64,000 bases of DNA, taken from positions 1 to 64,000 of the forward strand of contig JAFWNM010000015.1 of NCBI GenBank assembly GCA_017510335.1. Direction: 5' to 3'. A program made the position numbers and the translations under genes. The notes beneath the pieces were generated by a model. That model was not told where the DNA came from. It did no database searches and worked only from the letters and a program-made list of their open reading frames with translations. Of this stretch, positions 1 through 8,857 are shown in pieces. Position 1 is the first letter of the stretch; each line of letters begins with the position of its first letter. The DNA comes from Paracoccaceae bacterium (GTDB lineage: Bacteria > Pseudomonadota > Alphaproteobacteria > Rhodobacterales > Rhodobacteraceae).

Positions 1-151
1 CGAAATGTTCGCCGACCCGCAGGTGATCGCGCGCGGGCTGGAACTGGACATGGACGGCCTGAAAGGCGTGCGCCCACCTTTCAGGTTTTCAGGCCACACA
101 CTGGATTTCACACGACCCGCGCCCGCGCTGGGACAAGATGATCCCGCCTGA
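1..151 (+). CDS. C-terminal end of a family III (CaiB/BaiF-type) CoA-transferase, partial
   Basis: The window opens inside a reading frame (first full codon at base 2) that stops with TGA at 149-151. The visible 49 residues include 'FADPQVIARGLE' and then 'VRPPFRFSGHTLDF', which match the usual end of CaiB/BaiF CoA-transferases: a 'DPQVxARG' helix followed by a 'P.RFSGTP' strand and a short Pro-rich tail. These enzymes move CoA between carboxylic acids. Substrate cannot be judged because the catalytic Asp domain lies outside the window. An intrinsic terminator follows within 12 bases, so this is the last gene of its unit. Confidence 0.7.
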   Translation, partial: EMFADPQVIARGLELDMDGLKGVRPPFRFSGHTLDFTRPAPALGQDDPA

Positions 152-162
152 ACCGTGAAAAA

Positions 163-188
163 GGGGCCTGCACGCAGCAGGCCCCTTT
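163..188 (+). terminator. Intrinsic terminator of the CoA-transferase gene
   Basis: A perfect 9-bp stem (GGGGCCTGC at 163-171 with GCAGGCCCC at 177-185), 5-base loop, followed by TTT. It lies 11 bases after the stop codon. Confidence 0.8.
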
Positions 189-218
189 GATATGCTCAGA
201 CATACCCTGCCAGGCGGT

Positions 219-326
219 CTAGGGCATATCGCATTCATTCGTATTCACGCGACATGCCCTGACTTATTGATTTTGAACATTCGAGACGTTCAAAACCCGT
301 TCCCAGCTTTGAGCAACCTGCTCTAG
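219..326 (-). repeat. Dispersed CTAG-bounded repeat, copy A (full length, 108 bp)
   Basis: The element is bounded by CTAG at 219-222 and CTAG at 323-326. The core reads TTATTGATTTTGAA, then a small inverted repeat (TTTTGAAC ... GTTCAAAA), then GTTCCCAGCTTTGAGCA. The same sequence, with scattered substitutions, occurs at 31039-31147 (same length), 55233-55315 (one end missing) and 42096-42151 (internal deletion). The terminal CTAG at 323-326 contains the TAG stop codon of the outer-membrane protein gene on the minus strand. Ends are imperfect inverted repeats of the form CTAGRGCA. Confidence 0.8.
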
Positions 327-955
327 AACTTGAAACCGATCCCCACATTGGCGGTGGTGGTGCGCACGCGCGTGTCGGACACACCGACCGAATTCACAGA
401 AGAATAGGACACGCCAGTGCGCAGCATCGTGTTGTCATTGAGCATGTAGTCAAGGCCCACACCCACGGTCCCCCCGGTCGAGGTTTCGGACGACACGCCC
501 CCCCCGCCTGAGCGCAGGAATGTGGGGCCTGCATTCACATAGGCCAGTGTGCGCTGGTCCGCCCCGATGGGCACACCTGCCGACAGCAGCAAGGACGCGC
601 TGCCGCGAATGCTGTCGCCACCCGGCAGGCTGGAACTGCCTGGCGTTGTCGGTGTGACGACGCCTTCGACGCCCAGAACGGCCTGTCCCATATCCATACG
701 GTAGCCCGCAAACAACCCGGCGGTGCCACCGCTTTGGTTGGGCGCGTTGTTCAGGTTCATCTGGCCATAGCCCAGTTGCGCACCGGCATATCCGCCTGTC
801 CAGCTGAAGCGCGGTGCGGGCGGGGCCATGGTCGGCGCCGGCTGGCTTATGGCGGGTTCGGACACTGCAGCGCCGGTTTTGGATGTTGTCTGCGCGAAGG
901 CCGGAACCGCAAGAAGGCTGGCGGATACGGCTGCGGTTGCGAAGGTCCTGATCAT
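323..955 (-). CDS. Outer-membrane beta-barrel protein (OmpA/porin-like superfamily, 210 aa)
   Basis: An N-terminal Sec signal peptide (cleavage near 'VPAFAQ') is followed by a Pro/Ser-rich linker, then about 150 residues with 'WTGGYAGAQLGYG', alternating hydrophobic and polar residues and Gly-rich turns. The protein ends in 'GIGFKF', the terminal Phe that BamA recognises in outer-membrane barrels. This fits the small 8-strand 'outer membrane protein beta-barrel' family. I place the start at 955 because GAGGTAAG lies 7 bases upstream; an ATG at 973 has no ribosome site. The stop codon lies in the end of repeat copy A. No specific function can be assigned. Confidence 0.8.
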   Translation of the reverse strand: MIRTFATAAVSASLLAVPAFAQTTSKTGAAVSEPAISQPAPTMAPPAPRFSWTGGYAGAQLGYGQMNLNNAPNQSGGTAGLFAGYRMDMGQAVLGVEGVVTPTTPGSSSLPGGDSIRGSASLLLSAGVPIGADQRTLAYVNAGPTFLRSGGGGVSSETSTGGTVGVGLDYMLNDNTMLRTGVSYSSVNSVGVSDTRVRTTTANVGIGFKF

Positions 956-1128
956 GGTTCTTACCTCATTCATTTATAAGCGTGGCGCCAGTGGCGGCAC
1001 CTGTATCGCAGGTAATTGACTTACCCTGACAGTGTAACCCACCCGGCCGGTCACGGTTCCGCACATCGAGGTGATGTCATTGTGAACTGGCGCATTTACG
1101 CCCAAGGCGCTATTGGGCGGCGGGAAAC

Positions 1129-1599
1129 ATGAAAAAACGGGCTTCGGGAATGGTAACGCTAAGTCTTGCGCTTGTGGGTCTGTTTGCAGCCGCGTTTCTG
1201 GCTGCGACGATCATACCCTTCCAGTCAGAAGCCGTGTTCATTGCCCTTCAGGCCGCAAATCTGACAACAGTGGCAACGCTGGTGGTGGTGGCATCATTGG
1301 GCAACACGCTGGGGGCTTTCGTGAATTATGCCATCGGTGCGCGGGTGGAACAGTATCGGGACAGGCGCTGGTTTCCCGCACGGCCCGCGCAACTGGAACG
1401 CGCCCAGCGCTGGTTTGCGCGCTATGGCGTGTGGTCCTTGCTGTTAAGCTGGGCACCTGTTCTGGGCTGGTTCACACTGGTTGCGGGCATCATACGCACG
1501 CCCTTATGGCAATTCACCATCCTTGTGGCGATTGCGAAAACCGCGCGCTATACAATCCTTGCATGGCTGACCATGCGCGCAGTTGACCTGGTTGCGTGA
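1129..1599 (+). CDS. YqaA/DedA-like (SNARE-associated) inner-membrane protein, 156 aa
   Basis: There are four to five hydrophobic segments and a middle stretch 'GNTLGAFVNYAIGARVE', typical of the short YqaA branch of the DedA/SNARE-associated family (E. coli YqaA is similar in size). A basic helix ('ERAQRWFARYGVWSLLLSW') follows, as in DedA proteins, where such segments belong to a re-entrant loop. DedA relatives act in lipid transport and membrane homeostasis, but the role of YqaA itself is unknown. GGCGGGA precedes the ATG at 1129. It is divergent from the outer-membrane protein gene across 173 bases that hold no other gene. Confidence 0.7.
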   Translation: MKKRASGMVTLSLALVGLFAAAFLAATIIPFQSEAVFIALQAANLTTVATLVVVASLGNTLGAFVNYAIGARVEQYRDRRWFPARPAQLERAQRWFARYGVWSLLLSWAPVLGWFTLVAGIIRTPLWQFTILVAIAKTARYTILAWLTMRAVDLVA

Positions 1600-1638
1600 T
1601 GGGCGGCCAAGCGTGCAACCAACTGCCCCCCCCGCGCG

Positions 1639-2412
1639 CTACAGGCCCGCAGCCTGCCGCAACAGGTTCAACCCTGTGACCACCAGCATGATCAGGGTCC
1701 AGCGGCGGAACCTGTCTGCGTTCAGCCGGTCCTGAATGAAATACCCCAGCCACAGGCCAATCATACCCGGCACCACCATGGCAGCGGAAAACCAGACTGA
1801 TTGCGCGTTCAAAACCCCGGACGCGCTGTGGCCCACAATCAGCGCAATCGCCCCCACCAGAAACACCACCCCCAGCACCCGCACCATGTCGCGTTTGGTG
1901 GTATCCACAGAAATAAGATACATCATCACAGGCGGCCCCCACACGCCCGACACCCCGCCATAAAGCCCGCCGATGGCCCCGCTTAGCCATTCTGCACGCC
2001 TGCGCCGGTCCACCCGCACCCACAGGGGAATGTTCATCAGTTGCAGCACGCCAAAGGCCACAATCGGCCCGCCCAGAATGGCCAGAAGCAGCGCGGACGG
2101 CAGGAATGTCAGCAATTGCGCGCTGATCAGCAGCAACACGACCAGCGCCACCAACAGCCGCCAATACGCCCTGACCGAAGCGAAGGCCGCCCCCCTGCCC
2201 TGTCGGAATGCCTGGCTGATATTGGTGACAAGCGTAGGCAAGGCCAGTCCCGCAAGCGCCAGTTCCACAGGCATGATCGAACTGAAACCCGAAATCATGA
2301 CCATCGGCATGGCAAATCCCAACGCGCCCTTGACCAATCCGGCAAACACCGAGATTCCGATCGCTACAAAAAAGGCGGACAAGGACAGGCCCGCGGTCAA
2401 AAGCTCCAGCAT
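1639..2412 (-). CDS. TauE/SafE-family sulfite/anion exporter-like permease, 257 aa
   Basis: About eight membrane segments arranged as two similar halves ('FAGLVKGALGFAMPMVMI' in the first half, 'GGLYGGVSGVWGPPVMMYL' in the second) mark the TauE/SafE family. The paired 'G.xGxxxGP' stretches line the transport path. Members export sulfite, sulfoacetate and other small anions across the inner membrane. Nothing nearby points to a substrate. The start at 2412 is chosen because AAGGAG lies 6 bases upstream; an upstream in-frame ATG at 2484 lacks a ribosome site and would add non-hydrophobic residues. Confidence 0.85.
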   Translation of the reverse strand: MLELLTAGLSLSAFFVAIGISVFAGLVKGALGFAMPMVMISGFSSIMPVELALAGLALPTLVTNISQAFRQGRGAAFASVRAYWRLLVALVVLLLISAQLLTFLPSALLLAILGGPIVAFGVLQLMNIPLWVRVDRRRRAEWLSGAIGGLYGGVSGVWGPPVMMYLISVDTTKRDMVRVLGVVFLVGAIALIVGHSASGVLNAQSVWFSAAMVVPGMIGLWLGYFIQDRLNADRFRRWTLIMLVVTGLNLLRQAAGL

Positions 2413-2636
2413 TCCGCACTCCTTGGGGTTGGCGAAGTTGCGCGCAAGATAGGCCGGATTTCCAGCGGCTGCACCCCGATTCATACGCGCACCCCCCCGA
2501 CGAGGGCAGCAGATAAGCGCGACAGAATAAGAAAGTTATTGTGCATTATTTTGAATTTTTCTTGCGCACGCCTATTGAACCTTCTATGTCATGCTGCATA
2601 TGCGAAATACGCGACCCCAATTGACCGGAGTGACCC

Positions 2637-4301
2637 ATGCCGCATGATGGACAAACCATGCCTTCGATATTGCTTGATGATCTGCTTTCGCTGACACAGG
2701 CCGCGCTGACCCCGGTGCAAGACGCATTGGCACAGGCAAAGGACAACATGCGCGCGCGGGTTGCCCCGGCTGGCAAAGTGGACGCCGCCTTGCTGGAAGT
2801 GGACCAATATGCCGCCCATGGGTTGGCATGGCTGGCCACCTATGTCGAAAGCCTGCGCCAGATGCAGGGCTGGGCCGAACGGCTGCAGGCTGATGGGCAT
2901 TTCGGGGAAATGGAACGCCTGATCCACCAGATCGGATTTGGCGAATACCTTAACCAGATTGCTGGCGGCATTGCGATGACGCAGGGCGAAGTTGCGCGCC
3001 TGTCGGATCTGGGGGTGCATGTCGATCTGGACAGCGGCGCTGCGGCGTTGCTGCGCGCACAAGGCAATAGTGACGGCGCGCGCATGCGGCTGGTGGCGCT
3101 GATGCGCCAGAACCACGGGCGCGCGACATTCGGGACAACCGGGCTGGACGAAGACCTGGAAATGATCCGCGACCAGTTCCGCCGCTACGCCGAAGAACAG
3201 GTCACCCCCCATGCCCATGACTGGCACCTGAAGGACGAACTTATCCCGATGGCCGTGATCGAGCAATTGTCCGAGATGGGTGTTTTCGGCCTGACCATCC
3301 CCGAAGAATTCGGCGGGCTGGGCATGCCCAAGGCCGCGATGGTGGTTGTGTCCGAAGAATTGTCGCGCGGCTATATCGGGGTTGGCAGTCTTGGCACCCG
3401 CACAGAAATTGCCGCAGAACTTATCCTGTGCGGGGGCACGCAGGACCAGAAGGAACACTGGCTGCCCAAACTGGCATCCGGTGAAATCCTGCCCACGGCC
3501 GTGTTCACCGAACCCAACACCGGATCGGACCTTGGCGCATTGCGCACCCGCGCGGTCAAAACCGGCGAAGACTGGGAAATTACCGGCAACAAGACATGGA
3601 TCACCCATGCCGCGCGCACCCATGTCATGACTGTGCTGGCGCGCACCATTCCCGACACGCAGGATTATCGCGGCCTGTCGATGTTTCTGGCCGAAAAGGA
3701 ACCGGGCACAGATGAACACCCCTTCCCCACCCCCGGCATGACCGGCGGGGAGATTGAGGTGCTGGGCTACCGGGGCATGAAGGAATATGAACTGGCCTTT
3801 GACGGGTTCACGGTGAAGGGCGGCAATCTGCTGGGCGGGGTCGAAGGGCAAGGTTTCAAGCAATTGATGCAAACCTTCGAATCGGCGCGCATTCAGACTG
3901 CGGCGCGCGCCATTGGTGTGGCCCAGAACGCGCTGGAAGTGGCCCTGCAATATGCGCAGGACCGCAAGCAATTCGGCAAATCCCTGATCGAATTCCCGCG
4001 CGTGGCGTCCAAACTGGCGATGATGGCCGTGGAAATCATGATTGCGCGGCAACTGACCTATTTCAGCGCACGCGAAAAAGACGCCGAACGCCGCTGCGAT
4101 CTGGAAGCGGGCATGGCCAAGTTGCTGGGCGCGCGCGTGGCATGGGCCGCAGCCGATAACGCGCTGCAAATTCACGGCGGCAACGGGTTCGCGCTGGAAT
4201 ACCAGATCAGCCGCATTCTGTGCGATGCGCGGATTCTGAACATCTTTGAAGGGGCAGGCGAAATTCAGGCGCAGGTTATCGCGCGGCGCTTGCTGGACTA
4301 A
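2637..4301 (+). CDS. mcd: (2S)-methylsuccinyl-CoA dehydrogenase (ethylmalonyl-CoA pathway)
   Basis: This FAD enzyme oxidises (2S)-methylsuccinyl-CoA to mesaconyl-CoA, a step in acetyl-CoA assimilation by isocitrate lyase-negative alphaproteobacteria. At 554 aa it is much longer than ordinary acyl-CoA dehydrogenases (about 380-400), because of an N-terminal helical extension of about 160 residues, the hallmark of the Mcd subclass. The dehydrogenase core runs from about 165 to 554, with 'IPEEFGGLGMP', the FAD/substrate stretch 'TEPNTGSDLGALRT', 'YAQDRKQFGKSL' and the catalytic-base region 'IFEGAGEIQ' (Glu538). GGAG lies about 7 bases before the ATG. A strong terminator follows. The name rests on length and architecture; a different long acyl-CoA dehydrogenase is possible but less likely. 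Confidence 0.85.
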   Translation: MPHDGQTMPSILLDDLLSLTQAALTPVQDALAQAKDNMRARVAPAGKVDAALLEVDQYAAHGLAWLATYVESLRQMQGWAERLQADGHFGEMERLIHQIGFGEYLNQIAGGIAMTQGEVARLSDLGVHVDLDSGAAALLRAQGNSDGARMRLVALMRQNHGRATFGTTGLDEDLEMIRDQFRRYAEEQVTPHAHDWHLKDELIPMAVIEQLSEMGVFGLTIPEEFGGLGMPKAAMVVVSEELSRGYIGVGSLGTRTEIAAELILCGGTQDQKEHWLPKLASGEILPTAVFTEPNTGSDLGALRTRAVKTGEDWEITGNKTWITHAARTHVMTVLARTIPDTQDYRGLSMFLAEKEPGTDEHPFPTPGMTGGEIEVLGYRGMKEYELAFDGFTVKGGNLLGGVEGQGFKQLMQTFESARIQTAARAIGVAQNALEVALQYAQDRKQFGKSLIEFPRVASKLAMMAVEIMIARQLTYFSAREKDAERRCDLEAGMAKLLGARVAWAAADNALQIHGGNGFALEYQISRILCDARILNIFEGAGEIQAQVIARRLLD

Positions 4302-4332
4302 GCAGGTTCCAGCCACGCATAACTGGCCGGAT

Positions 4333-4372
4333 GGGCGCGCGCGGAGGGAGGAGCCGCGCGCGCCCCGTTTTT
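4333..4372 (+). terminator. Intrinsic terminator of mcd
   Basis: A perfect 12-bp stem (GGGCGCGCGCGG at 4333-4344, CCGCGCGCGCCC at 4354-4365) with a 9-base loop is followed by CGTTTTT. Confidence 0.85.
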
Positions 4373-4390
4373 GTTGGTGGGGCGCGACTG

Positions 4391-4570
4391 GCGTGAAGCA
4401 GTCACCCAAGGCGCGGAATCAAGGCGCGCGTGTGCGCCGCCGCGCAGCGCCCGACCGCCCCCCCGGGCGGGCGCTGTTCACCGTTCAACCCCCTTGAACC
4501 GTCACAATAAGCCGCACCATAAACTGCCCGCCCAAATCGTGGGAGCGCGCCCCCGCGGTCGGGCACTTCG
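4391..4570 (-). repeat. Dispersed repeat family 2, copy at 4.4 kb (split)
   Basis: Read on the minus strand, 4457-4391 gives CGGTCGGGCGCTGCGCGGCG, then GCGCGCCTTGATTCCGCGCC and TTGGGTGACTGCTTCACGCC; 4570-4551 gives CGAAGTGCCCGACCGCGGGG. The same blocks recur on the plus strand at 18043-18110 and 18252-18290. At 4.4 kb about 90 unrelated bases separate the outer block from the main one; at 18 kb those two are fused and the last block is displaced instead. Confidence 0.65.
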
Positions 4571-4641
4571 CCCCCCCCCCCCCCGAAGGTCCGCAACAGG
4601 CAAACACCAGCAGCCCTACGCTTGCATCCGTGGTGGCGCCG

Positions 4642-5859
4642 CTACAACAATTGCCGTTGATGGATGATCTGGGGAATTTTCTTCTTCACCTTGAAAAACC
4701 CCGCTGTTGCATGCGGCCAGATCGCACTATCCCACGGGCGCTGCCATTCGCCTAGCCGGATGCCCGCCTCCGCCAGCGCGGGCGCGGCCTGTTGCAGCCA
4801 GTCATATAGGGGGCCTTGGGGCACATAGGGCGTGATGATCTGGCGCGCACCGGTCTTGGCGGACCAATGCACAAAATCTTCTGGCGCACCCGCGCGCAAC
4901 GCCTGTGCCTGCCAGCCAGCGCGGCGCGCAGCGTCTTGCAAGGCGCCTGCCTCAAACGCCGCCACATGGCCCGCGACAGGCGCGCGGGACCGCAGGTGCG
5001 ATGCGGCCAGCGTGGCAGCAGCGCGAATATCAAGGGCCGCAAGGTCAAAATCCTCCAGGCGGCAATCTTCTTCGGTGATCAGCACCACAGCGGGGCGGGC
5101 GGGATCGGGGGCAAGGGGCTGGCGCAAGGGCGTGACGGGGGGCAAGCCGTCAGGTTCTGTCGCCTCCAGCCCCTGAACGCTGGCGGCAAGCTCCCCGTCG
5201 GGCGGGGTGAAGCGCCCGCCGGTGAATTGTGCAATATTCCAGCCCTGCGCGGCATAGGGTTTGCCCCGCGTGTGTAACCCGGCCACCCAACGCCAGCCCA
5301 GCGTGTTTGACGCAGGGTCCCCGTCCAGCAAATGCCGCAAAAAGAAATCCGCCCCCAACCGCCACGGCAGCCCCAATGTGAATATCCAGATGGATGCAAA
5401 CCACATGCGCGCGTGATTGTGCAGATACCCTGTTTGCGTCAATTCCTGCGCCCATGCGTCAAAATACGCCAGCCCGGTGGTGCCTGCTTCGGCCCGTGCC
5501 ACCGATGCGCGCAACCCGCGGTCACGCTCCAGCGCGGCCATATCATGCAGCACCCCGTCGCGGTAACTGGCCCATATGCCGGGGCGGCGTTCCAGCCAGC
5601 CCTTGAAATAGCCCCGCCAGACCACTTCCTGAATGAATTTCTCTGCCTGCTCTGGCCCATGCGCGGCCAGCGCTGCCGCAACCACATCTTCTTCCAGCAC
5701 CAGCCTGCGGCGCAAATAGGGCGACAGGCCCGATACATCGCGGTGCTGATCCGGCCCGTAATCGAAATTGCGCCCCGCTGCATAGGTCCGCCCCATGCGC
5801 GGAACGAAGGCTGCCATGCGTGCCTCGGCTGCGGCGCGTGTCGCGTCTTGGTATCGCAT
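4642..5859 (-). CDS. Photolyase/cryptochrome-like FAD-binding protein with apparently permuted domains, 405 aa
   Basis: Residues 1-220 match the helical FAD-binding domain of the DNA photolyase/cryptochrome family: 'VSGLSPYLRRRLV' (43-55, equivalent to the 'TSRLSPYL' FAD loop), 'FIQEVVWRGYFKGW' (75-88), 'TGYLHNHARMWFASIW' (143-158) and 'DGDPASNTLGWRWVAGLH' (179-196). The usual N-terminal alpha/beta antenna domain is absent from the front. Instead residues 240-405 form an alpha/beta-looking segment ('AVVLITEEDC', 'ARQIITPYVPQGPLYDWL') resembling that domain, so the order appears swapped. It lies 72 bases after rmuC. Repair of UV lesions or light sensing is plausible, but neither can be decided from sequence. 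Confidence 0.75.
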   Translation of the reverse strand: MRYQDATRAAAEARMAAFVPRMGRTYAAGRNFDYGPDQHRDVSGLSPYLRRRLVLEEDVVAAALAAHGPEQAEKFIQEVVWRGYFKGWLERRPGIWASYRDGVLHDMAALERDRGLRASVARAEAGTTGLAYFDAWAQELTQTGYLHNHARMWFASIWIFTLGLPWRLGADFFLRHLLDGDPASNTLGWRWVAGLHTRGKPYAAQGWNIAQFTGGRFTPPDGELAASVQGLEATEPDGLPPVTPLRQPLAPDPARPAVVLITEEDCRLEDFDLAALDIRAAATLAASHLRSRAPVAGHVAAFEAGALQDAARRAGWQAQALRAGAPEDFVHWSAKTGARQIITPYVPQGPLYDWLQQAAPALAEAGIRLGEWQRPWDSAIWPHATAGFFKVKKKIPQIIHQRQLL

Positions 5860-5931
5860 CTGCCCCGCCCCTGTTGCATTCGGGGCAGACCTAGCCTGAC
5901 GCGCGGCCAGTTCAATCGCAGCGCTGATCTT

Positions 5932-6978
5932 TCATTCGGGGGATTTAGTGAAATCGAACTCATCCAGCCGCGCGCCACGGCGAGTGATCTTGTCGGCGGA
6001 AATACGAATACCCGACAGGTCATTGTGGACCTGCGCAAAATGGCTTTCCAGCTTGGCCACGCGCGCGCCAAGGCGTTCGGCATCTTCAACAAGCAATTGC
6101 ACCTCTCGGCGCACAGCGCGCGCCTCCGCGCGCAGGCGCGTGTCCTTCATCACTGCACGCAGAGTATTGAGCGTGGCCATCATGGTGGTGGGCGACACGA
6201 TCCAGACCTTGGCCACAAACCCTTCGCGCACCACATCGGACAGGTTGGCGTGCAATTCGGCATAAATTGCTTCGGATGGCAGGAACATCAGCGCGCCATC
6301 AGCGGTTTCACCGGGCAGGATGTAGCGTTCGGAAATCGCCTTGATATGCGCGCGCAAAGCCTGCGCCAGCGCACGGCGCGCGGCCACACGCGCGGCATCA
6401 TCGGGCGCGCGCATCAGGGCCTGATACCCTTCCAGCGGAAATTTCGCATCCACCGCCAGCGGTTGCGCCATATGAATCAGCGCATCGACGCGCCGCCCGT
6501 TCGACAAGCTGGCCTGGACGCTGAACGCGTCGGGCGGCAGCGCGTCGGACAACAGCGCTTCCAGCTGCACTTCGCCAAAGGCGCCGCGCGCCTGTTTGTT
6601 GGACAGGATATCTTGCAAGGACAATACATTGCCAGACAGCGCTTCGATCTTGGCTTGTGCGGCGTCAATGACGTGCAGCCGTTCGCGCAAGGCCCCCATG
6701 CTGGCCGCAGTGGTCTGGGCATTGCCCGCAAGCGTGTCGCCCATGTAGCGCCCCATATCGGCCAGCCGCGCTTCGACCAGACCAATCACCTGCGTCTGGC
6801 TTTGGGCCACATGCGCCAACCCGCCGGCAAGCTGGTTCTGGTGATCAGACAGGCCCGACAGGCGTTCATGCAGCCCCGCCACACCCGACAAGGCCCGCAG
6901 CACCCGCCACAGCAGCACCAGCGCCACCACACCAAACCCCAGCGCAAGAAGCAACGGATCGACGCGCTCAAGGCTCAT
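5932..6978 (-). CDS. rmuC: RmuC-family DNA recombination protein, 348 aa
   Basis: One N-terminal membrane anchor (residues about 8-28) is followed by a coiled-coil stretch (35-110) and the RmuC core with '[16 protein letters not shown]', '[13 protein letters not shown]' and '[12 protein letters not shown]'. RmuC proteins have a PD-(D/E)XK-related nuclease fold and limit inversions at short inverted repeats; the biochemical activity is poorly defined. The ATG overlaps the mutL stop codon in ATGA (6975-6978), so the two are translationally coupled. The pairing with mutL suggests a shared role in genome stability. Confidence 0.9.
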   Translation of the reverse strand: MSLERVDPLLLALGFGVVALVLLWRVLRALSGVAGLHERLSGLSDHQNQLAGGLAHVAQSQTQVIGLVEARLADMGRYMGDTLAGNAQTTAASMGALRERLHVIDAAQAKIEALSGNVLSLQDILSNKQARGAFGEVQLEALLSDALPPDAFSVQASLSNGRRVDALIHMAQPLAVDAKFPLEGYQALMRAPDDAARVAARRALAQALRAHIKAISERYILPGETADGALMFLPSEAIYAELHANLSDVVREGFVAKVWIVSPTTMMATLNTLRAVMKDTRLRAEARAVRREVQLLVEDAERLGARVAKLESHFAQVHNDLSGIRISADKITRRGARLDEFDFTKSPE

Positions 6979-8816
6979 TTGCGGCCGAACAGCTTTTCGA
7001 TGTCATCAAGGCCAAGTTCCACATAAGTGGGCCGCCCGTGGTTGCACTGGCCGGAATGGGGCGTTGCCTCCATCTCGCGCAGCAGGGCGTTCATTTCTTC
7101 CAGCCGCATGGCACGCCCCGACCGGACCGAGCCATGACAGGCCATGCGCGACAGCACCGCATCAATGCGCGCCTGCAGGTTCTGGCTTTGGCCCAGATCG
7201 GCCAGATCATCCAGAATGTCGCGGATCAGCGCGCGCGCATCCACCACCCCCAGAAGGGCGGGCGTTTCGCGCACCATGATCGCCCCGCCGCCAAACGCTT
7301 CGATCACCAACCCAAGCGCTGCCAGATCACCGGACAGCGCCAGCAGTTGCGCGGCATCCGCATCGGGCAGTTCAACAATTTCGGGGATCAGAAGCGCCTG
7401 CCCTGCCACACCGTTTTCGGCGCGTTGGCGTTTCAGGCGTTCATAGACCAGCCGTTCATGCGCCGCGTGCTGGTCCACAATGACCACACCGCGCGCAGTC
7501 TGGGCCACGATGTAATTCTGATGCAACTGCGCGCGCGCGGCCCCAAGGGGGGCATCATCGGGCACGCGGGCCAGGTCGTCGGGGCTGTCATGGCGCGCAG
7601 AAATCGCCTGCGCCCCTGTCCAGAAGGCGGGGGCGTCTTCCATATGCATGGGGGCCTGCAACTGATAGCTGGCCGCGCGCGCCTGTGGTGACGGGCGGTC
7701 CATCTGATAGGCCGCATGGGGGGGCGCCTGCGGGCGCATGGCCCCCAGCATGGCGCCCGCAACTGTGCTGGACGCGCGGTGGCCCGCATTGGCCAGCGCA
7801 TGGCGCAGCCCGCTGACCACCAGCCCGCGCGCCAGCCCCGGATCGCGGAAGCGCACTTCGGATTTGGCGGGGTGGACATTCACATCCACCAGTTCAGGCG
7901 CGCAAGTTATGAACAGCGCCGCGACCGGGTGGCGGTCGCGCGACAGGAAATCCATATAGGCCGCGCGCAAGGCCCCGATCAGCAGCTTGTCGCGCACAGG
8001 GCGGCCATTAACGAACAGATATTGCGCCACTGCCGCCCCGCGCGAATAGGTGGGCAGGCCCGCAAGCCCCGTCAGGTGCAGCCCGTCACGTTGGGCATCA
8101 ATGCGAATGGCGTTGTCGGTGAACTCTCGCCCCAGAATGCTGGCTATCCGGTCTTCCAGCGCGTCAAACAGCGCGCCTTGGGCGGCATCGGCGCGGAAAA
8201 TCTGGCGCGGGGCGTCATTGGTCATATCCGACAGGGTGAAGCTGACATAGGGTTCGGCCATGGCCAGCCGTTTGAGCACATCTGCTATCGCCTGTGCCTC
8301 GGCACGGTCGGAGCGCATGAATTTCAGCCGCGCGGGTGTGGCATGGAACAGGTCGCGCAATTCCACCAGCGTGCCCTGTTGCGCGGCTTCCGGGCGGACC
8401 GGCCCCATGCGGCCGCCATTGACGGTAATGCCCGCGCCATCCCCGCCTTGCGTGCGCGAGGTGATGGACAGCCGCCCCACTGCCCCAAGGCTGGGCAGTG
8501 CTTCGCCGCGAAACCCGAAGGACCGGATATTGAGCAGGTCTGTCCCGTCAATCTTGGATGTGGCATGGCGTGACAGCGCCAGCGGCAGGTCGTCAGGGGC
8601 CATGCCATGCCCGTCATCGCGCACCCGGATCAGGGTTTTGCCGCCATCGGCATACGCCACATCAATACGGGTCGCGCCCGCATCCAGTGCGTTTTCCACC
8701 AGTTCCTTGACAGCAGAGGCCGGGCGTTCCACCACTTCGCCCGCCGCAATGCGATTGGCGCAGGCTTCGTCAAGCTGGCGAATTTCGGGGCGGATATTGC
8801 GGTGCGCGGTGTTCAT
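6975..8816 (-). CDS. mutL: DNA mismatch repair protein MutL
   Basis: The N-terminal GHKL ATPase carries '[20 protein letters not shown]' (catalytic Glu38, Mg-binding Asn42), 'RDDGHGM' (67-72) and 'GFRGEALPS', followed by the transducer motif '[12 protein letters not shown]'. A Pro/Ala-rich linker leads to the dimerisation domain with 'DQHAAHER' from residue 448, the metal-binding DQHAxxxE-type motif of MutL nicking endonucleases, and 'HGRPT' near the end. It is therefore probably an endonuclease-type MutL rather than the E. coli type that relies on MutH. At 613 aa it is of normal size. It is followed by rmuC with ATGA overlap. Confidence 0.97.
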   Translation of the reverse strand: MNTAHRNIRPEIRQLDEACANRIAAGEVVERPASAVKELVENALDAGATRIDVAYADGGKTLIRVRDDGHGMAPDDLPLALSRHATSKIDGTDLLNIRSFGFRGEALPSLGAVGRLSITSRTQGGDGAGITVNGGRMGPVRPEAAQQGTLVELRDLFHATPARLKFMRSDRAEAQAIADVLKRLAMAEPYVSFTLSDMTNDAPRQIFRADAAQGALFDALEDRIASILGREFTDNAIRIDAQRDGLHLTGLAGLPTYSRGAAVAQYLFVNGRPVRDKLLIGALRAAYMDFLSRDRHPVAALFITCAPELVDVNVHPAKSEVRFRDPGLARGLVVSGLRHALANAGHRASSTVAGAMLGAMRPQAPPHAAYQMDRPSPQARAASYQLQAPMHMEDAPAFWTGAQAISARHDSPDDLARVPDDAPLGAARAQLHQNYIVAQTARGVVIVDQHAAHERLVYERLKRQRAENGVAGQALLIPEIVELPDADAAQLLALSGDLAALGLVIEAFGGGAIMVRETPALLGVVDARALIRDILDDLADLGQSQNLQARIDAVLSRMACHGSVRSGRAMRLEEMNALLREMEATPHSGQCNHGRPTYVELGLDDIEKLFGRK

Positions 8817-8857
8817 GCCACAGAATATAGCATGCCACCCGCGCCACTGCCAAGCCG

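Larger units (their letters stand above)
4302..4641. other. Intergenic region with terminator, dispersed repeat and C14 tract
   Basis: These 340 bases between the convergent ends of mcd and the photolyase-like gene hold no credible gene. They contain the mcd terminator (4333-4372), repeat family 2 (4391-4570) and an uninterrupted run of 14 C (4571-4584). The rest shows no structure I can name. Confidence 0.6.

Noticed and set aside
2589-4409. Minus-strand open frame of over 600 codons opposite mcd
   Set aside because: Antisense shadow of mcd with biased composition; mcd itself has motifs and a ribosome site.
4571-4584. C14 tract as a phase-variation switch
   Set aside because: It is not in a coding start or between promoter elements of any gene seen here.
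5332-7026. Long plus-strand open frame across the photolyase-like, rmuC and mutL genes
   Set aside because: It is antisense to well-supported genes, has no ribosome site and a His/Gln/Arg-rich composition typical of the reverse frame of G+C-rich coding DNA.
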